DNA of 64,000 nt from contig NZ_JAAOTJ010000012.1 in the NCBI RefSeq assembly GCF_011297335.1, positions 150,302 to 214,301 on the forward strand. Direction: 5' to 3'. The notes beneath the pieces were generated by a model. That model saw only the letters and a list, made by a program, of their open reading frames with translations. It did not search any database and was not told the DNA's origin. Below, one piece after another: positions 25,542-34,848 of this stretch. Position numbers and translations under genes: made by a program. Numbering within the stretch: the first letter of the stretch is position 1; each line of letters starts with the position of its first letter. The DNA comes from Catellatospora methionotrophica (GTDB lineage Bacteria > Actinomycetota > Actinomycetes > Mycobacteriales > Micromonosporaceae).

Positions 25542-26912
25542 TCAGGGACGGATGTTCTGGTTCAGGTGGAACAGGTTGTCCGGGTCGTACGCCCGCTTGA
25601 CCTCGACCAGCCGGTCGTAGTTGCCGCCGTAGTTGGCTCGGATCCGGCCCTGGTCGTCGCCCGACATGAAGTTGACGTACCCGCCCTCCTCCGACAGCGG
25701 GGCGGTGGCCGCGTAGTAGTCGCGCACCCAGGCCGTGTTGGCGTCGTTCTCCGCCGGATCCGGCCACATGCCCGCGATGACCACGGCGAAGTTCGCGTCG
25801 CGGTAGGCGAACGCGGTCGCGTCGGCGGCGACCCGGTGGCAGGCCCCGTTGATCGGGTAGATGTGCACCGTCGAGTTGACGACGGGCACGTTCGCCCCGT
25901 GCACGGCGTGCGCGGCGATCGCGTCGTCGGTCAGCTCCTTGACGAAGCTGGCCTTCCAGTAGTGCTGCAGCCCCGCCGGGACCAGGCCGTCGAAGGCGGT
26001 GTTCAGCGCCGCGTACGGCATCACGCCGACCATCTCGGCGACCGGCGGCGCGACCGCCCGGATCCGGTCCATGATGCGCTGCCCGTCTGCCGTCGAGCCG
26101 ATCCAGCAGTTGACCAGCGCGATGAACGGCTCGCCGTGCCGGTCGGCCGGGATGAACGGCAGCGGCGGCGCGATCTGGAACGCAGGGAAGCCGCCGTACT
26201 GCTCGGGCGCGTCGGCGATGAAGTCCCGGAAGAAGCCCAGCACGTCGGGCACGTGCGCCAGCTCGAAGAACATCGGCCCGCCGAAGATGTCGCCGACCGG
26301 GCTGAGCGCGAACTCGAACGAGGTCACCGCCCCGAAGTTGCCGCCGCCGCCGCGCAGCGCCCAGAACAGGTCCTCGTGCTCCTTCTCGCTGGCCACCACC
26401 GCCCGCCCGTCGGCGGTGACGACCTCGGCCGACAGCAGGTTGTCGCAGGACAGCCCGAGACCGCGGGCGAGATAGCCGATGCCGCCGCCCAGGGTCAGCC
26501 CGCCGACGCCCGTGGTGGAGATGATGCCGCCGGTCGAGGCCAGCTCGAACTCGCCGGTCGCGGCATTGAAGTCGCCCCAGGTCGCGCCGCCGCCCGCGTG
26601 GGCGGTGCGGGCGTGCGGGTCGACGGCGACGGCGCGCATCCCGGACAGGTCCGCCACGATGCCGTCGTCGACCGTGCCGAAGCCGGGCACGCTGTGCCCG
26701 CCGCCGCGTACGGCCAGATCCAGGCCGTTCTCGCGGGCGAAGTCGACCACAGCCTGCACGTCGGTGGTGCTCGTGCAGCGGACCACGGCTCGCGGTCGCC
26801 GGTCGAACATGGCGTTGTGCACGGTGCGAGCCTGGTCGTAGCCGTCGTCGCCGGGGGTGATCACCTGCCCGGAGACGCGTGTCCGCAACTGCTCGAGAGT
26901 CGATCCGGCCAT
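25542..26912 (-). CDS. FAD-linked oxidoreductase, berberine-bridge type, likely bicovalent flavin
   Basis: A 456-residue flavoprotein. The PCMH-type FAD domain (about 38-210) has GGGHSVPG (His73, the usual 8-alpha-histidyl site) and GLGLSCDNLL (Cys156, the usual 6-S-cysteinyl site), so FAD is probably bound through two bonds. The C-terminus ends RAYDPDNLFHLNQNIRP, the BBE motif. No signal peptide, so it is probably cytoplasmic. Relatives oxidise sugars or oligosaccharides or act in secondary metabolism; the substrate is unknown. It is divergent from the LLM oxidoreductase. The 243-bp gap between them holds a family B repeat. Confidence 0.92.
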   Translation of the reverse strand: MAGSTLEQLRTRVSGQVITPGDDGYDQARTVHNAMFDRRPRAVVRCTSTTDVQAVVDFARENGLDLAVRGGGHSVPGFGTVDDGIVADLSGMRAVAVDPHARTAHAGGGATWGDFNAATGEFELASTGGIISTTGVGGLTLGGGIGYLARGLGLSCDNLLSAEVVTADGRAVVASEKEHEDLFWALRGGGGNFGAVTSFEFALSPVGDIFGGPMFFELAHVPDVLGFFRDFIADAPEQYGGFPAFQIAPPLPFIPADRHGEPFIALVNCWIGSTADGQRIMDRIRAVAPPVAEMVGVMPYAALNTAFDGLVPAGLQHYWKASFVKELTDDAIAAHAVHGANVPVVNSTVHIYPINGACHRVAADATAFAYRDANFAVVIAGMWPDPAENDANTAWVRDYYAATAPLSEEGGYVNFMSGDDQGRIRANYGGNYDRLVEVKRAYDPDNLFHLNQNIRP

Positions 26913-27039
26913 GGCACTGCCCCCGTTCCATGATCACTGACGGGTCGCCGGACCGGTGAGGTGCTACCGGGCTCTGTGTCGTCCGCGCTGGCCGGCGGCC
27001 CTCTGTTGACGCTACCGGGCAGGTCGGCGCTGCGCGGTG

Positions 27040-27119
27040 GATCGCTGTTTCGGGGCGGGGCCAGCGGAGATAGTCATTTCGTGCGGTGGCACCGCGTTTC
27101 CTGACCCGAAACGGCGATC
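27040..27119. repeat. Inverted repeat, family B copy 1
   Basis: GATCGCTGTTTCGGG (27040-27054) pairs with CCCGAAACGGCGATC (27105-27119), 15 bp with one G-U wobble, around 50 bp. The right arm, read on the other strand, extends to the shared core AGATCGC(T/C)GTTTCGGGTCAG also seen at 30420-30490. It lies between two divergently starting genes, so it is not a terminator. Confidence 0.7.
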
Positions 27120-27156
27120 TTGACCGATGCCCGGTGCCGTGCGCCATGATGGCGGC

Positions 27157-28056
27157 GTGACTGATGTGACGGTGGGCAGGGGCGTCAGGGTGGGCGCGGT
27201 GTTCGTGCCGCAGTTGCCGCCCGAGCGGCTGCGGGCGGTGGCGCAGGCCGCCGACCAGGCCGGGCTGGACGAGTTGTGGCTGTGGGAGGACTGCTTCCTG
27301 GAGAGCGGCATCACGGCGGTCGCGGCCGCGTTGGCCTGGACCGAGCGGCTGACCGTCGCGGTGGGGCTGCTGCCCGTGCCGCTGCGCAACGTCGCGATCA
27401 CCGCGATGGAGCTGGCGACGCTGCACCGGCTGTTCCCCGGCCGGGCCCGGGTCGGTGTGGGGCACGGCGTGCAGGACTGGATGGGGCAGGTCGGCGCGCG
27501 GGCCGAGTCGCCGATGGCGCTGCTGCGCGAGCAGCTGACCGCGCTGCGGGCGCTGCTGTCCGGGGAGCGGGTGACCGTCTCCGGCCGGTACGTGCGGCTG
27601 GACGGGGTGGCCCTGGACTGGCCGCCGCCGCGGCGGCCCGAGCTGCTGTCCGGCGCGACCGGTGACCGTACGCTGCGGCTGTCCGGGGAGGTCGCCGACG
27701 GCACGATCCTGACCGGCGGCACCACCCCCGCGCAGGTGCGGCGCGCGCGGGGCCTGATCGACGAGGGCCGGGCGAAGGCGGGGCGCACCGACCACCACCA
27801 GATCGTGGTCTACCTGCACGCGGCGACCGGCCCGGACGCGGCGGCGCGGATGGAGGCCGAGCGGGTGCGCTGGGGCTACGACGTCATCGACGGCCACGGC
27901 GTGGCAGGGAACGCCGAGGCGGTGGCCGGGGCGGTACGCACCTGGGCCGGGGCGGGCGCGGACACGGTCGTGCTGCAGCCCACCCCCGACGATCCCGACC
28001 CGGAGGCCTTCATGGCCTTCGTCGCGCAGGAGGTCACCCCGCTCGTGCGGAACTGA
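27157..28056 (+). CDS. LLM-class flavin/F420-dependent oxidoreductase
   Basis: A 299-residue luciferase-like monooxygenase-family TIM barrel (VRVGAVFVPQLPPERLRAVAQAADQAGLDELWLWED; later GVGHGVQDWM, ADGTILTGGTTPAQV). In actinomycetes most of this class use coenzyme F420 (family knowledge). I start at GTG 27157, with CATGAT six bases before it as a possible leaderless -10; the frame is open 10 codons further. Substrate unknown. Confidence 0.9.
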   Translation: MTDVTVGRGVRVGAVFVPQLPPERLRAVAQAADQAGLDELWLWEDCFLESGITAVAAALAWTERLTVAVGLLPVPLRNVAITAMELATLHRLFPGRARVGVGHGVQDWMGQVGARAESPMALLREQLTALRALLSGERVTVSGRYVRLDGVALDWPPPRRPELLSGATGDRTLRLSGEVADGTILTGGTTPAQVRRARGLIDEGRAKAGRTDHHQIVVYLHAATGPDAAARMEAERVRWGYDVIDGHGVAGNAEAVAGAVRTWAGAGADTVVLQPTPDDPDPEAFMAFVAQEVTPLVRN

Positions 28057-28120
28057 CCGCGCCGCGCCCCGATTCGCGGGACGCTGATGGGATGCCGCAC
28101 CCGGATCACTCGACTCGCCA

Positions 28121-28161
28121 GGCACCTGTGCGCATGAGGGCGCAAGATACGCACAGGTGCC
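28121..28161 (+). terminator. Hairpin after the LLM oxidoreductase gene
   Basis: GGCACCTGTGC (28121-28131) and GCACAGGTGCC (28151-28161) form a perfect 11-bp stem with a 19-nt loop, 65 bp past the stop. The right arm covers a GTG at 28157, so that codon is an unlikely start for the next gene. Confidence 0.6.
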
Positions 28162-28198
28162 CGGCAGATCGGACGATCACGGCCGGGCGGGTGGCCGG

Positions 28199-30364
28199 GT
28201 GAGCTGGTGGCGGGGGCTGTGGTCGCCCGCGGCGGCGGTGCGCGCGGTGCGGGCGGCGGTGCTGGTGCCGGCGTTGTTCGCGTTCGCGCTGCTGGTGATC
28301 AAGTCGCCGCCGGTGGCCACGTTCACGGCGTTCGGCGGGTTCGCGAGCCTGGTGCTGGCGGCCTTCGGCGGCACGCGGCGGGACCGGGCCGTCGCGCACA
28401 CCATGCTCACGCTGGTGGGCGCGGTGCTGATCGTGATCGGCACGCTGGCCAGCCACGCGGTGGTGGCCGCCGCCATCGCCACCGCCGTCGTCGCGTTCAC
28501 CTCGTACTTCGCCGCCGTCATCGGGCCCAACGACGCCTCCGGGGCGGCCGCGGCGATGCTGCCGTACATGCTGGCGGCTTCGGCGGCCGCGCCGCCCGGC
28601 GTCATCGGCGACCGGGTCGCCGGGTGGGTGCTGGCGACCGGGGTCGGCGGTCTGGCCGTGGTGCTGACCGCGCCCCGTTCGGCGGGCGCGGAGCTGCGCC
28701 AGGCCACCGCCACGCTGGCCGTCGGGCTCGCCGACCTGCTGGAGGCGGGGGCGCTCCGGGCCGCGCTGCCGGAGCTGCGGGCCGCCGTCGTGGACGCCAC
28801 GCACAAGATGATGGCGCTGTTCGTGTCCGCGCCGAACCGGCCGAGCGGGCTGGTCATCGCCGACCAGGCCATGGCCGGGGCGGTCAACCAGCTGGAGTGG
28901 TGCAAGGGGCTGGTCGGCGACGGCATCGACCGGGTCGGCGACCTGCGCGACGCGCCGCTGACCGTACGCGCCCCGCTGGAGGCCTCGGCGAAGGTGCTCC
29001 GGCAGGCGGCCGCGGTGCTGCGCGGCGAGCAGGTCGACCCGGACCTCAACGGGCTGGAACAGGCCAGCGCCGACAGCATCGCCCGGCTCACCGGACCCGG
29101 TGGGCCCGACGCCGACCCGATGGAGCTGGTCGTCGCGTTCTACGGGCAGACCACCGCCAACTGCGTACGCGCGTTCGCCACCGACGTGCTCATCGCCACC
29201 CGCGGGGCCGATCCGCTGACCGCCGCCAGCAGCGTACGGCGCTGGTACACCCTCGCCCGGCCGGACCGGCCGCCGCTGCGCCGCCTCGTCACCCCCGCCG
29301 GGGTCGCCGGGATCGTGCTGCGCAACGCGAGCCTGCGCTCGGTCTGGTTCGTCAACGCGCTGCGCGGCGCGCTGGCGCTGTCCGCAGCCGTGGTGATCGT
29401 GCAGCTCAGCGGGGTGCGCAGCGGGTTCTGGGTGCTGCTGGGGGCGCTGTCGGTGCTGCGGACCAGCGCCGCGTCGACGGGCACCCAGGCGGTCAAGGCG
29501 GTCGTCGGCACGGCCGCCGGGGTCGCGGTCGGCGCGGCGCTGCTGCCGCTGGTCGGCCCGTCGCCGTGGACGAGCTGGGGCGCGCTGGCGCTCGCGGTGT
29601 TCGTGGTCGGGTACGGGCCGGGCAAGGTGCCCGACATCGTCAGCCAGGCGGCGTTCACCGTGGTCATCCTGGTGCTCTACAACATTCTCGCGCCGACCGG
29701 CTGGACCCTGGGCCTGGTGCGGCTGCAGGACGTGGCCATCGGCTGCCTGGTCAGCCTGGTCGCGGGTCTGCTCGTCTGGCCGCGCGGGGCCGGTGACCTG
29801 GTGCGCGACGACGTCGCCGAGATGTTCCGCGACGGCGGCGTGCACCTGACCGAGTCGGTGGCCTGGGCGCTGGGACGGCGTACGCAGCCGCCCCACCTGG
29901 AGGCCCGCGCGGCCGCGTCGGCGTTCCGGCTGGAGGACGCGCTGCGCGGCTACCTCGCCGAGCCCGGCTCGAAGCGGATGAACCGGCAGGACCTGTGGCG
30001 GCTGGTCATCTCCGGCGTACGCCTGCGGCAGACCGCGAACGCCCTCGACGACCTCACCCCGCGTGACGCGTCCCCGGACCCGCGCTGCGACGCGCTGCTG
30101 CGCCACGCCGACGCGCTCGCCGCCTTCTACGCCTCGCTGGCCGACCAGGTCGGCAGGCCGTCGGGGCCGATGCCGCCGCTGCTGGCACCGCCGAGCCCGC
30201 CCGACGACGAGGTGCTCGGGGCGGGCGGCGACGGGCTGCCCCTGCACCGGCTGCGCCGCCGCTGGGTCGGCGAACACCTGCGCCACCTCGAACTGCACCT
30301 CGCCGACCTGGTCGCCCCGGCCCACGAGCTCGCCGACCAGCGCCGCCGCCCCTGGTGGCGCTGA
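28199..30364 (+). CDS. FUSC-family membrane protein
   Basis: A 721-residue integral membrane protein with two blocks of hydrophobic helices (about 20-160 and 375-530) and a long cytoplasmic helical region after each. The second block, GALALSAAVVIVQLSGVRSGFWVLLGALSVLRTSAASTGTQAVKAVVGT, is the FUSC signature shared with AaeB/YccS efflux proteins and fusaric-acid resistance proteins. Aromatic-acid efflux is possible but not shown. Start at GTG 28199; GTG 28157 lies inside the upstream hairpin and lacks a ribosome site. No partner gene is adjacent. Confidence 0.9.
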   Translation: MSWWRGLWSPAAAVRAVRAAVLVPALFAFALLVIKSPPVATFTAFGGFASLVLAAFGGTRRDRAVAHTMLTLVGAVLIVIGTLASHAVVAAAIATAVVAFTSYFAAVIGPNDASGAAAAMLPYMLAASAAAPPGVIGDRVAGWVLATGVGGLAVVLTAPRSAGAELRQATATLAVGLADLLEAGALRAALPELRAAVVDATHKMMALFVSAPNRPSGLVIADQAMAGAVNQLEWCKGLVGDGIDRVGDLRDAPLTVRAPLEASAKVLRQAAAVLRGEQVDPDLNGLEQASADSIARLTGPGGPDADPMELVVAFYGQTTANCVRAFATDVLIATRGADPLTAASSVRRWYTLARPDRPPLRRLVTPAGVAGIVLRNASLRSVWFVNALRGALALSAAVVIVQLSGVRSGFWVLLGALSVLRTSAASTGTQAVKAVVGTAAGVAVGAALLPLVGPSPWTSWGALALAVFVVGYGPGKVPDIVSQAAFTVVILVLYNILAPTGWTLGLVRLQDVAIGCLVSLVAGLLVWPRGAGDLVRDDVAEMFRDGGVHLTESVAWALGRRTQPPHLEARAAASAFRLEDALRGYLAEPGSKRMNRQDLWRLVISGVRLRQTANALDDLTPRDASPDPRCDALLRHADALAAFYASLADQVGRPSGPMPPLLAPPSPPDDEVLGAGGDGLPLHRLRRRWVGEHLRHLELHLADLVAPAHELADQRRRPWWR

Positions 30365-30419
30365 CCGCCACTTCCCGGCGGCGGCCGCGGCAGCCGCGTT
30401 GGTCGCGGGCAGGTTTCCG

Positions 30420-30490
30420 TTGGAGATCGCTGTTTCGGGTCAGAACCTCTGGTCAGACCCCAGTTTGTGACCTGAAACAGTGATCTCCAA
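30420..30490. repeat. Inverted repeat, family B copy 2
   Basis: Arms 30420-30442 and 30468-30490 pair over 23 bp with two G-U wobbles and no mismatch. They share the core AGATCGCTGTTTCGGGTCAG with copy 1. It lies between the convergent FUSC and beta-propeller genes and can act as a terminator here. Confidence 0.8.
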
Positions 30491-30531
30491 GGGGGACGCC
30501 GGCCGGGCGGCGGGGTGGTGCGGTTGGCCGG

Positions 30532-31512
30532 TCAGCCGAGGGCGGCGGGGGATTCGGCCTGGTCGAGGAGTTTGGTGGGGCGGCCGGTGGCGTCGGCGGG
30601 GGTGGACCAGATGGAGGGGGTGCCGTCGGGGGCGCGCAGGGTGTAGGCGACGGTGTGGTCGTCGAGCCAGGCGGGCTGGTCGTCGACGCTGGTCGTCTCG
30701 GCGAGGTTGGTCACGGCCATGGTGGCCAGGTCGAGTACCGACAGGCGCCAGCCGCGCTGCGGGTCGCCGCCGACGGCCTGCTTGAACGCGATCCGCGTGC
30801 CGTCGGGCGACAGCGACGGGCACTCCACGTTGTCCGTGACCGTGCGTACCGTGCGTGCCGCGAAGTCGCCCCGGATCAGGTAGCGCCTGCCCGCGGTGGC
30901 CATGGTGGCGTAGAAGGCGTTGTCGTCGGCGGTGAAGGTGACACCCCAGAAGTTGACGTCGACGTTGCGGTAGGGCTTGCCGTCGCGGGTGACCGCGAAC
31001 TCCTCCAGCGTGGACACCAGCGTGCCGGTGCGGGTGTCCAGGATGCCGGTGCGGGTGGAGAAGCCGCCGCTGCTGTAGGAGTCGCCGCCGACGAAGGTGG
31101 TCCAGGCGACCATCCGGCCGCTGGCCGACACCCGCGCCCGGTTCGGCAGGCCGGGCACGGCGAACGAGCGGGTCGGCCTCAGCTCGCGGTCCAGCACGAC
31201 GAGCTGGTACGACCAGGCCGTGTCGGGCTGGATGCAGACGCCGGTGCCCGCCGCCGCGTACACGCGTACACATGCGACGCCCGACACCTGCCGGGAGCCG
31301 GACGGCTCGCCGCGTGACACGGTCGCGGCGTGGCGGTCGCTGACCACCAGCAGCCGGGGCCCGGGGTCGAGGGTGATCGACGCGGCGGGCACCGTGTCGG
31401 GGATGTCGGCGCGGCCCTTGGCGAGCTGCACGTAGCCGATCGCGACGGCGGCCAGCACCAGGGTCGTGACGGCGGCGAGCGTGACCCGCGCACGGGTGGT
31501 GAGCTCGGTCAT
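30532..31512 (-). CDS. Membrane-anchored TolB/WD40-like beta-propeller protein
   Basis: A 326-residue protein with an N-terminal membrane anchor (RARVTLAAVTTLVLAAVAIGYV) and an extracytoplasmic repeated-blade region (CPSLSPDGTRIAFKQ is a PD40/TolB motif; ARVSASGRMVAWTTF; QPAWLDDHTVAYTL). The ATG overlaps the MFS stop by 4 bp (ATGA), so the two are co-translated. Such propellers act as scaffolds or sensors; here it may work with the MFS protein. Two Cys (VACVRVYAAAGTGVC) could form a disulfide outside the cell. Confidence 0.8.
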   Translation of the reverse strand: MTELTTRARVTLAAVTTLVLAAVAIGYVQLAKGRADIPDTVPAASITLDPGPRLLVVSDRHAATVSRGEPSGSRQVSGVACVRVYAAAGTGVCIQPDTAWSYQLVVLDRELRPTRSFAVPGLPNRARVSASGRMVAWTTFVGGDSYSSGGFSTRTGILDTRTGTLVSTLEEFAVTRDGKPYRNVDVNFWGVTFTADDNAFYATMATAGRRYLIRGDFAARTVRTVTDNVECPSLSPDGTRIAFKQAVGGDPQRGWRLSVLDLATMAVTNLAETTSVDDQPAWLDDHTVAYTLRAPDGTPSIWSTPADATGRPTKLLDQAESPAALG

Positions 31513-32936
31513 CGCTGGGCCTCCGCGTTCCGGTCGGCGCGGTCCGCGCCGGGCTGTGCCGGGGTGGTCGGGCCGGTGGGATCGTCCGGTTCGGCCGTCG
31601 GCGTGGATCCGCCGGGCAAGGGCGCGGCGGGCTCGGTGGCCGTGCTGCGGTCGTGGGGTCCCGTCGGTGCCGTGGCGGCCACTGTGCCCGCGCCCCGGCC
31701 TCGGGGCCGGAGCAGCAGCAGCGTCGCGGCGACGGCGAGCACCACGGCCAGGGCGGCGACGCGGGAGGCGGTGGCGGGGCCCCAGGTCTGCCAGGCGAGT
31801 CCGAAAAGGACCGACGACACCAGGTAGGCCAGCGCCTGGCCGGTCTGGATCAGGGCGATGCCGGTGGTGCGCAGCCGGTCGGGCAGCACCGGTCCGGCCA
31901 GGGCCATCAGGATGCCGTCGGTGGCGGCGTAGAACAACCCGTACAGGCCGAGCGTCACCACCAGCAGCGGCGTGCCGCCCAGCGGGCCGAACAGCAGCAG
32001 GTAAGCCCCGGTCAGCGCGACGTAGCCGCCGAGCATCACGGGCAGGCGGCCGACCCTGTCGGCGAGCACGCCCAGCGGGGCGGCCAGCAGCAGGTAGCCG
32101 AGGCTGGTCCCGGCGGCCAGCAGCGGGAACCACACGGTGCTCAGCTCCTCGCGGCGCTGCAGCAGCAGGTAGATGAACCCGTCGCCGATGGTCGCCAGCC
32201 CGAGCAGGCAGGCGGCCAGCACGAGCCGCCGTACGGGTGCGTTGCGCAGCAGGGTGGCCGCCTCGCGGACGGAGACCTTCGCCGTGGCGGGTACGGCTTC
32301 GCGGCGGTCGCGGACGAACAGCACCAGCACCATCACGCCCAGCGCGGCGACGCAGAAGCTGACCACGAACACGGCGTCGAACGAGTTCGCGGCTAGGGCG
32401 AGCACGCCGAGGGCGGCCAGCGGGCCGAGAAACGCCCCGACGCTGTCCATGGCGCGGTGCACGCCGAACGCGCGGCCCAGCTCGGCCGGCGGCGTGGACA
32501 GGGTGATCATGGCGTCGCGGGGTGCGGCGCGCAGCCCCTTGCCGGTGCGGTCGGCGGCGATGACGAGCCCGATCGCGGGCACCGATCGGCCTGCGGCCAG
32601 CAGCGCGAGTTTCGCCACGGCCGACAGCGCGTAGCCGAACCCGGCCACGGTCTTGCGGCGGCGGGTGCGGTCGGCGACGTATCCGCCGACCAGGCGCAGC
32701 AGCGCGGTCGCTCCGGTGTAGACACCGTCGATCACGCCGTACGCCAGCGGGCTCAACTGCAGGCCCAGCACCAGGTACAGGGGCAGGATCGCGGTGACCA
32801 TCTCGGACGAGACGTCGGTGATCAGGCTGACCGTGCCCAGCGCGATCACGTTCCCGCTGACCTTGGCGAACCGGCGTCGTCCGGACCTGCCCGCCGGGGG
32901 TGTGGCGGCCGGACTGGTGACGGTGGACAGGTACAC
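31509..32936 (-). CDS. MFS transporter
   Basis: A 475-residue major facilitator with 12 hydrophobic segments. The first starts SGNVIALGTVSLITDVSSEMVTAILPLYLV, characteristic of an MFS subgroup with a TDVSSEM helix; GGYVADRTRRRKTV and LADRVGRLPVML are the cytoplasmic loop motifs. The ~70-residue C-terminal tail is Pro/Thr/Asp-rich and cytoplasmic. The GTG start at 32936 is fixed by GGGAGGAG nine bases upstream; the frame stays open to 33083. Substrate unknown. Confidence 0.88.
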   Translation of the reverse strand: MYLSTVTSPAATPPAGRSGRRRFAKVSGNVIALGTVSLITDVSSEMVTAILPLYLVLGLQLSPLAYGVIDGVYTGATALLRLVGGYVADRTRRRKTVAGFGYALSAVAKLALLAAGRSVPAIGLVIAADRTGKGLRAAPRDAMITLSTPPAELGRAFGVHRAMDSVGAFLGPLAALGVLALAANSFDAVFVVSFCVAALGVMVLVLFVRDRREAVPATAKVSVREAATLLRNAPVRRLVLAACLLGLATIGDGFIYLLLQRREELSTVWFPLLAAGTSLGYLLLAAPLGVLADRVGRLPVMLGGYVALTGAYLLLFGPLGGTPLLVVTLGLYGLFYAATDGILMALAGPVLPDRLRTTGIALIQTGQALAYLVSSVLFGLAWQTWGPATASRVAALAVVLAVAATLLLLRPRGRGAGTVAATAPTGPHDRSTATEPAAPLPGGSTPTAEPDDPTGPTTPAQPGADRADRNAEAQR

Positions 32937-33264
32937 GCGTTTGCGCTCCTCCCGCGGCATGGCGTCCGCGACGACGGGTCGGTCGACGTGGACGGTCCAC
33001 GGCCACCGCTGTCGCGGCACGCCGCGGGCACCCCGCGTCGGGCACATCCTGAGCCGCCCGCGGTACGCAGGGCCTTCGCGCACGCCACCAGCGGGCGTGC
33101 TTCCGATGAACAGACGGTGTCACAGCAGCCGGTCGGCTGTGGACGCTCATCCGACTCACCCACGCCGTTCACCCGAACGTGGGTCACCCGTTCCCGGGAC
33201 TCCCTACATTCCTCGCACGGCTGCGCCGACCGCGCGGCCGTACACCCCCAGAAGGGCTCGAGTC

Positions 33265-34665
33265 ATGGGAATCCGCAAGGGCCGAATGGCTTTGACGGCC
33301 GGCACGGCGTTCGTGCTGACCGCCGCCACGGTCGCGACGGTGCTGACGGTGTCGGCGCAGACCGCCGCCGCCGCGACGACCACGTTCACCCCGGTGGCCG
33401 ACACGTACGTGCAGGCCGACACGGCGTCGACCAACTACGGCACCTCCGTCCAGATCACCGTCGACAGCTCGCCGCAGCGCCAGATGTTCCTGCGGTTCAC
33501 GGTCAGCGGTGTCAGCGGCACCGTGACCGGCGCGAAGCTGCGGCTGCGCCACATCAGCGGCAACGAGGGCAGCGTCGCGGGCGGCACCTTCAAGGCGATG
33601 TCGAACACGTCGTGGTCGGAGACCGGCACGACGTGGAACAACAAGCCCGCCCTCGACGGGGCGACGCTGGGCACGCTGGGTTCGGTCGTCGCCAACGGCT
33701 GGTACGAGGTCGACGTGACCTCGTACGTCAAGGGCAACGGCACGTTCAGCATCGGCGCGAGCTCGACCAACAGCGACGGCGCCTACTACGACACCCGCGA
33801 GAGCGGCGCGGACTCGCCGCAACTGGTGGTCACCACCGGCACGACGCCGTCGCCGAGCCCGTCCACGCCGCCGCCCTCGGGTGACCCGGTGCTGGTCGGC
33901 GCGGGCGACATCGCCGACTCCGGCTCGGGTGACACCGCCACCGCGGCGCTGCTCGACGGGATCTCCGGCACCGTGTTCACCACCGGCGACAACGTCTACA
34001 CCAACGGCACCGCGTCGGAGTTCAGCAGCTACTACAACCCGACCTGGGGCCGCCACAAGGCGCGTACCCGCCCCGCGCCCGGCAACCACGACTACAACAC
34101 CTCGGGCGCGACCGGCTACTACAACTACTTCGGCTCGGTCGCCGGGCCGTCCGGCCAGGGCTACTACTCCTACGACCTGGGCAACTGGCACGTCGTGTCG
34201 CTGAACTCCAACATCAGCATGTCGGCGGGCTCGGCCCAGGAGACGTGGCTGCGCAACGACCTCGCCGCCAGCGGCAAGCCGTGCACCATCGCGTACTGGC
34301 ACCACCCGCTGTTCACCTCGGGTGCCAACCACGCCCCGTCCACCTCGACCCGCCCGCTCTACCAGGCGCTGTACGACTACAACGCCGACGTGATCGTCTG
34401 GGGCCACAACCACCAGTACGAGCGCTTCGCCCCGATGAACGCCAGCGGTGCCGCCGACAGCTCGCGCGGCATCCGCTCGTTCGTGGCGGGCATGGGCGGC
34501 GCGGGCTTCTACGGCTTCGGCACCATCCAGCCCAACAGCCAGGCCCGCAACAGCGACACCTGGGGCGTGCTGAAGTTCACGCTGCACGCCGACAGCTACG
34601 ACTGGCAGTTCGTCCCGCAGGCCGGCAAGACCTACAACGACTCCGGCACCGGCTCCTGCCACTGA
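33265..34665 (+). CDS. Secreted metallophosphoesterase with N-terminal DNRLRE/CBM96 module
   Basis: A 466-residue exported protein: signal peptide (1-36), a DNRLRE/CBM96-type beta module (about 38-190, TFTPVADTYVQADTASTNYGTS to YDTRESGADSPQLVV), a Thr/Ser/Pro linker, then a calcineurin-like phosphoesterase (about 212-460). Metal ligands: GAGDIAD, TTGDNVY, APGNHDYN, YWHHPLF and WGHNHQYER, a complete dinuclear set resembling purple acid phosphatases and alkaline phosphodiesterases. It probably releases phosphate from extracellular phosphoesters while bound to a glycan. Start ATG 33265 has AGAAGGG upstream. The 328 bp before it (32937-33264), shared with the divergent MFS gene, hold no other gene I can support. 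Confidence 0.92.
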   Translation: MGIRKGRMALTAGTAFVLTAATVATVLTVSAQTAAAATTTFTPVADTYVQADTASTNYGTSVQITVDSSPQRQMFLRFTVSGVSGTVTGAKLRLRHISGNEGSVAGGTFKAMSNTSWSETGTTWNNKPALDGATLGTLGSVVANGWYEVDVTSYVKGNGTFSIGASSTNSDGAYYDTRESGADSPQLVVTTGTTPSPSPSTPPPSGDPVLVGAGDIADSGSGDTATAALLDGISGTVFTTGDNVYTNGTASEFSSYYNPTWGRHKARTRPAPGNHDYNTSGATGYYNYFGSVAGPSGQGYYSYDLGNWHVVSLNSNISMSAGSAQETWLRNDLAASGKPCTIAYWHHPLFTSGANHAPSTSTRPLYQALYDYNADVIVWGHNHQYERFAPMNASGAADSSRGIRSFVAGMGGAGFYGFGTIQPNSQARNSDTWGVLKFTLHADSYDWQFVPQAGKTYNDSGTGSCH

Positions 34666-34670
34666 CCGAA

Positions 34671-34727
34671 GCGAAGGAAGGGCACCTTCCCAACGCCATG
34701 CGTTGTGGAAGGTGCCCTTCCTTTCGC
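34671..34727. terminator. Long hairpin after the phosphoesterase gene
   Basis: Arms 34671-34690 and 34707-34727 pair over 20 bp with one extra T, around an inner perfect stem CAACG/CGTTG. The core is AAGGAAGGGCACCTTCC. It starts 5 bp after the stop codon. Confidence 0.8.
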
Positions 34728-34848
34728 GGTAAGCCTGTGAGCTGCGAGTCACCGGCGCGACCGGGCGGCTCGCGACGGTTCGCTCAGCGGCGTGGTGCTG
34801 CGGCTACACCGAGATGCCCCGTGTTCCCGGTGTTGGGGTCATAGCGCG

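Noticed and set aside
28157..28198. GTG 28157 as start of the FUSC gene
   Set aside because: It lies inside the right arm of a perfect hairpin and has no ribosome site; GTG 28199 is better placed.
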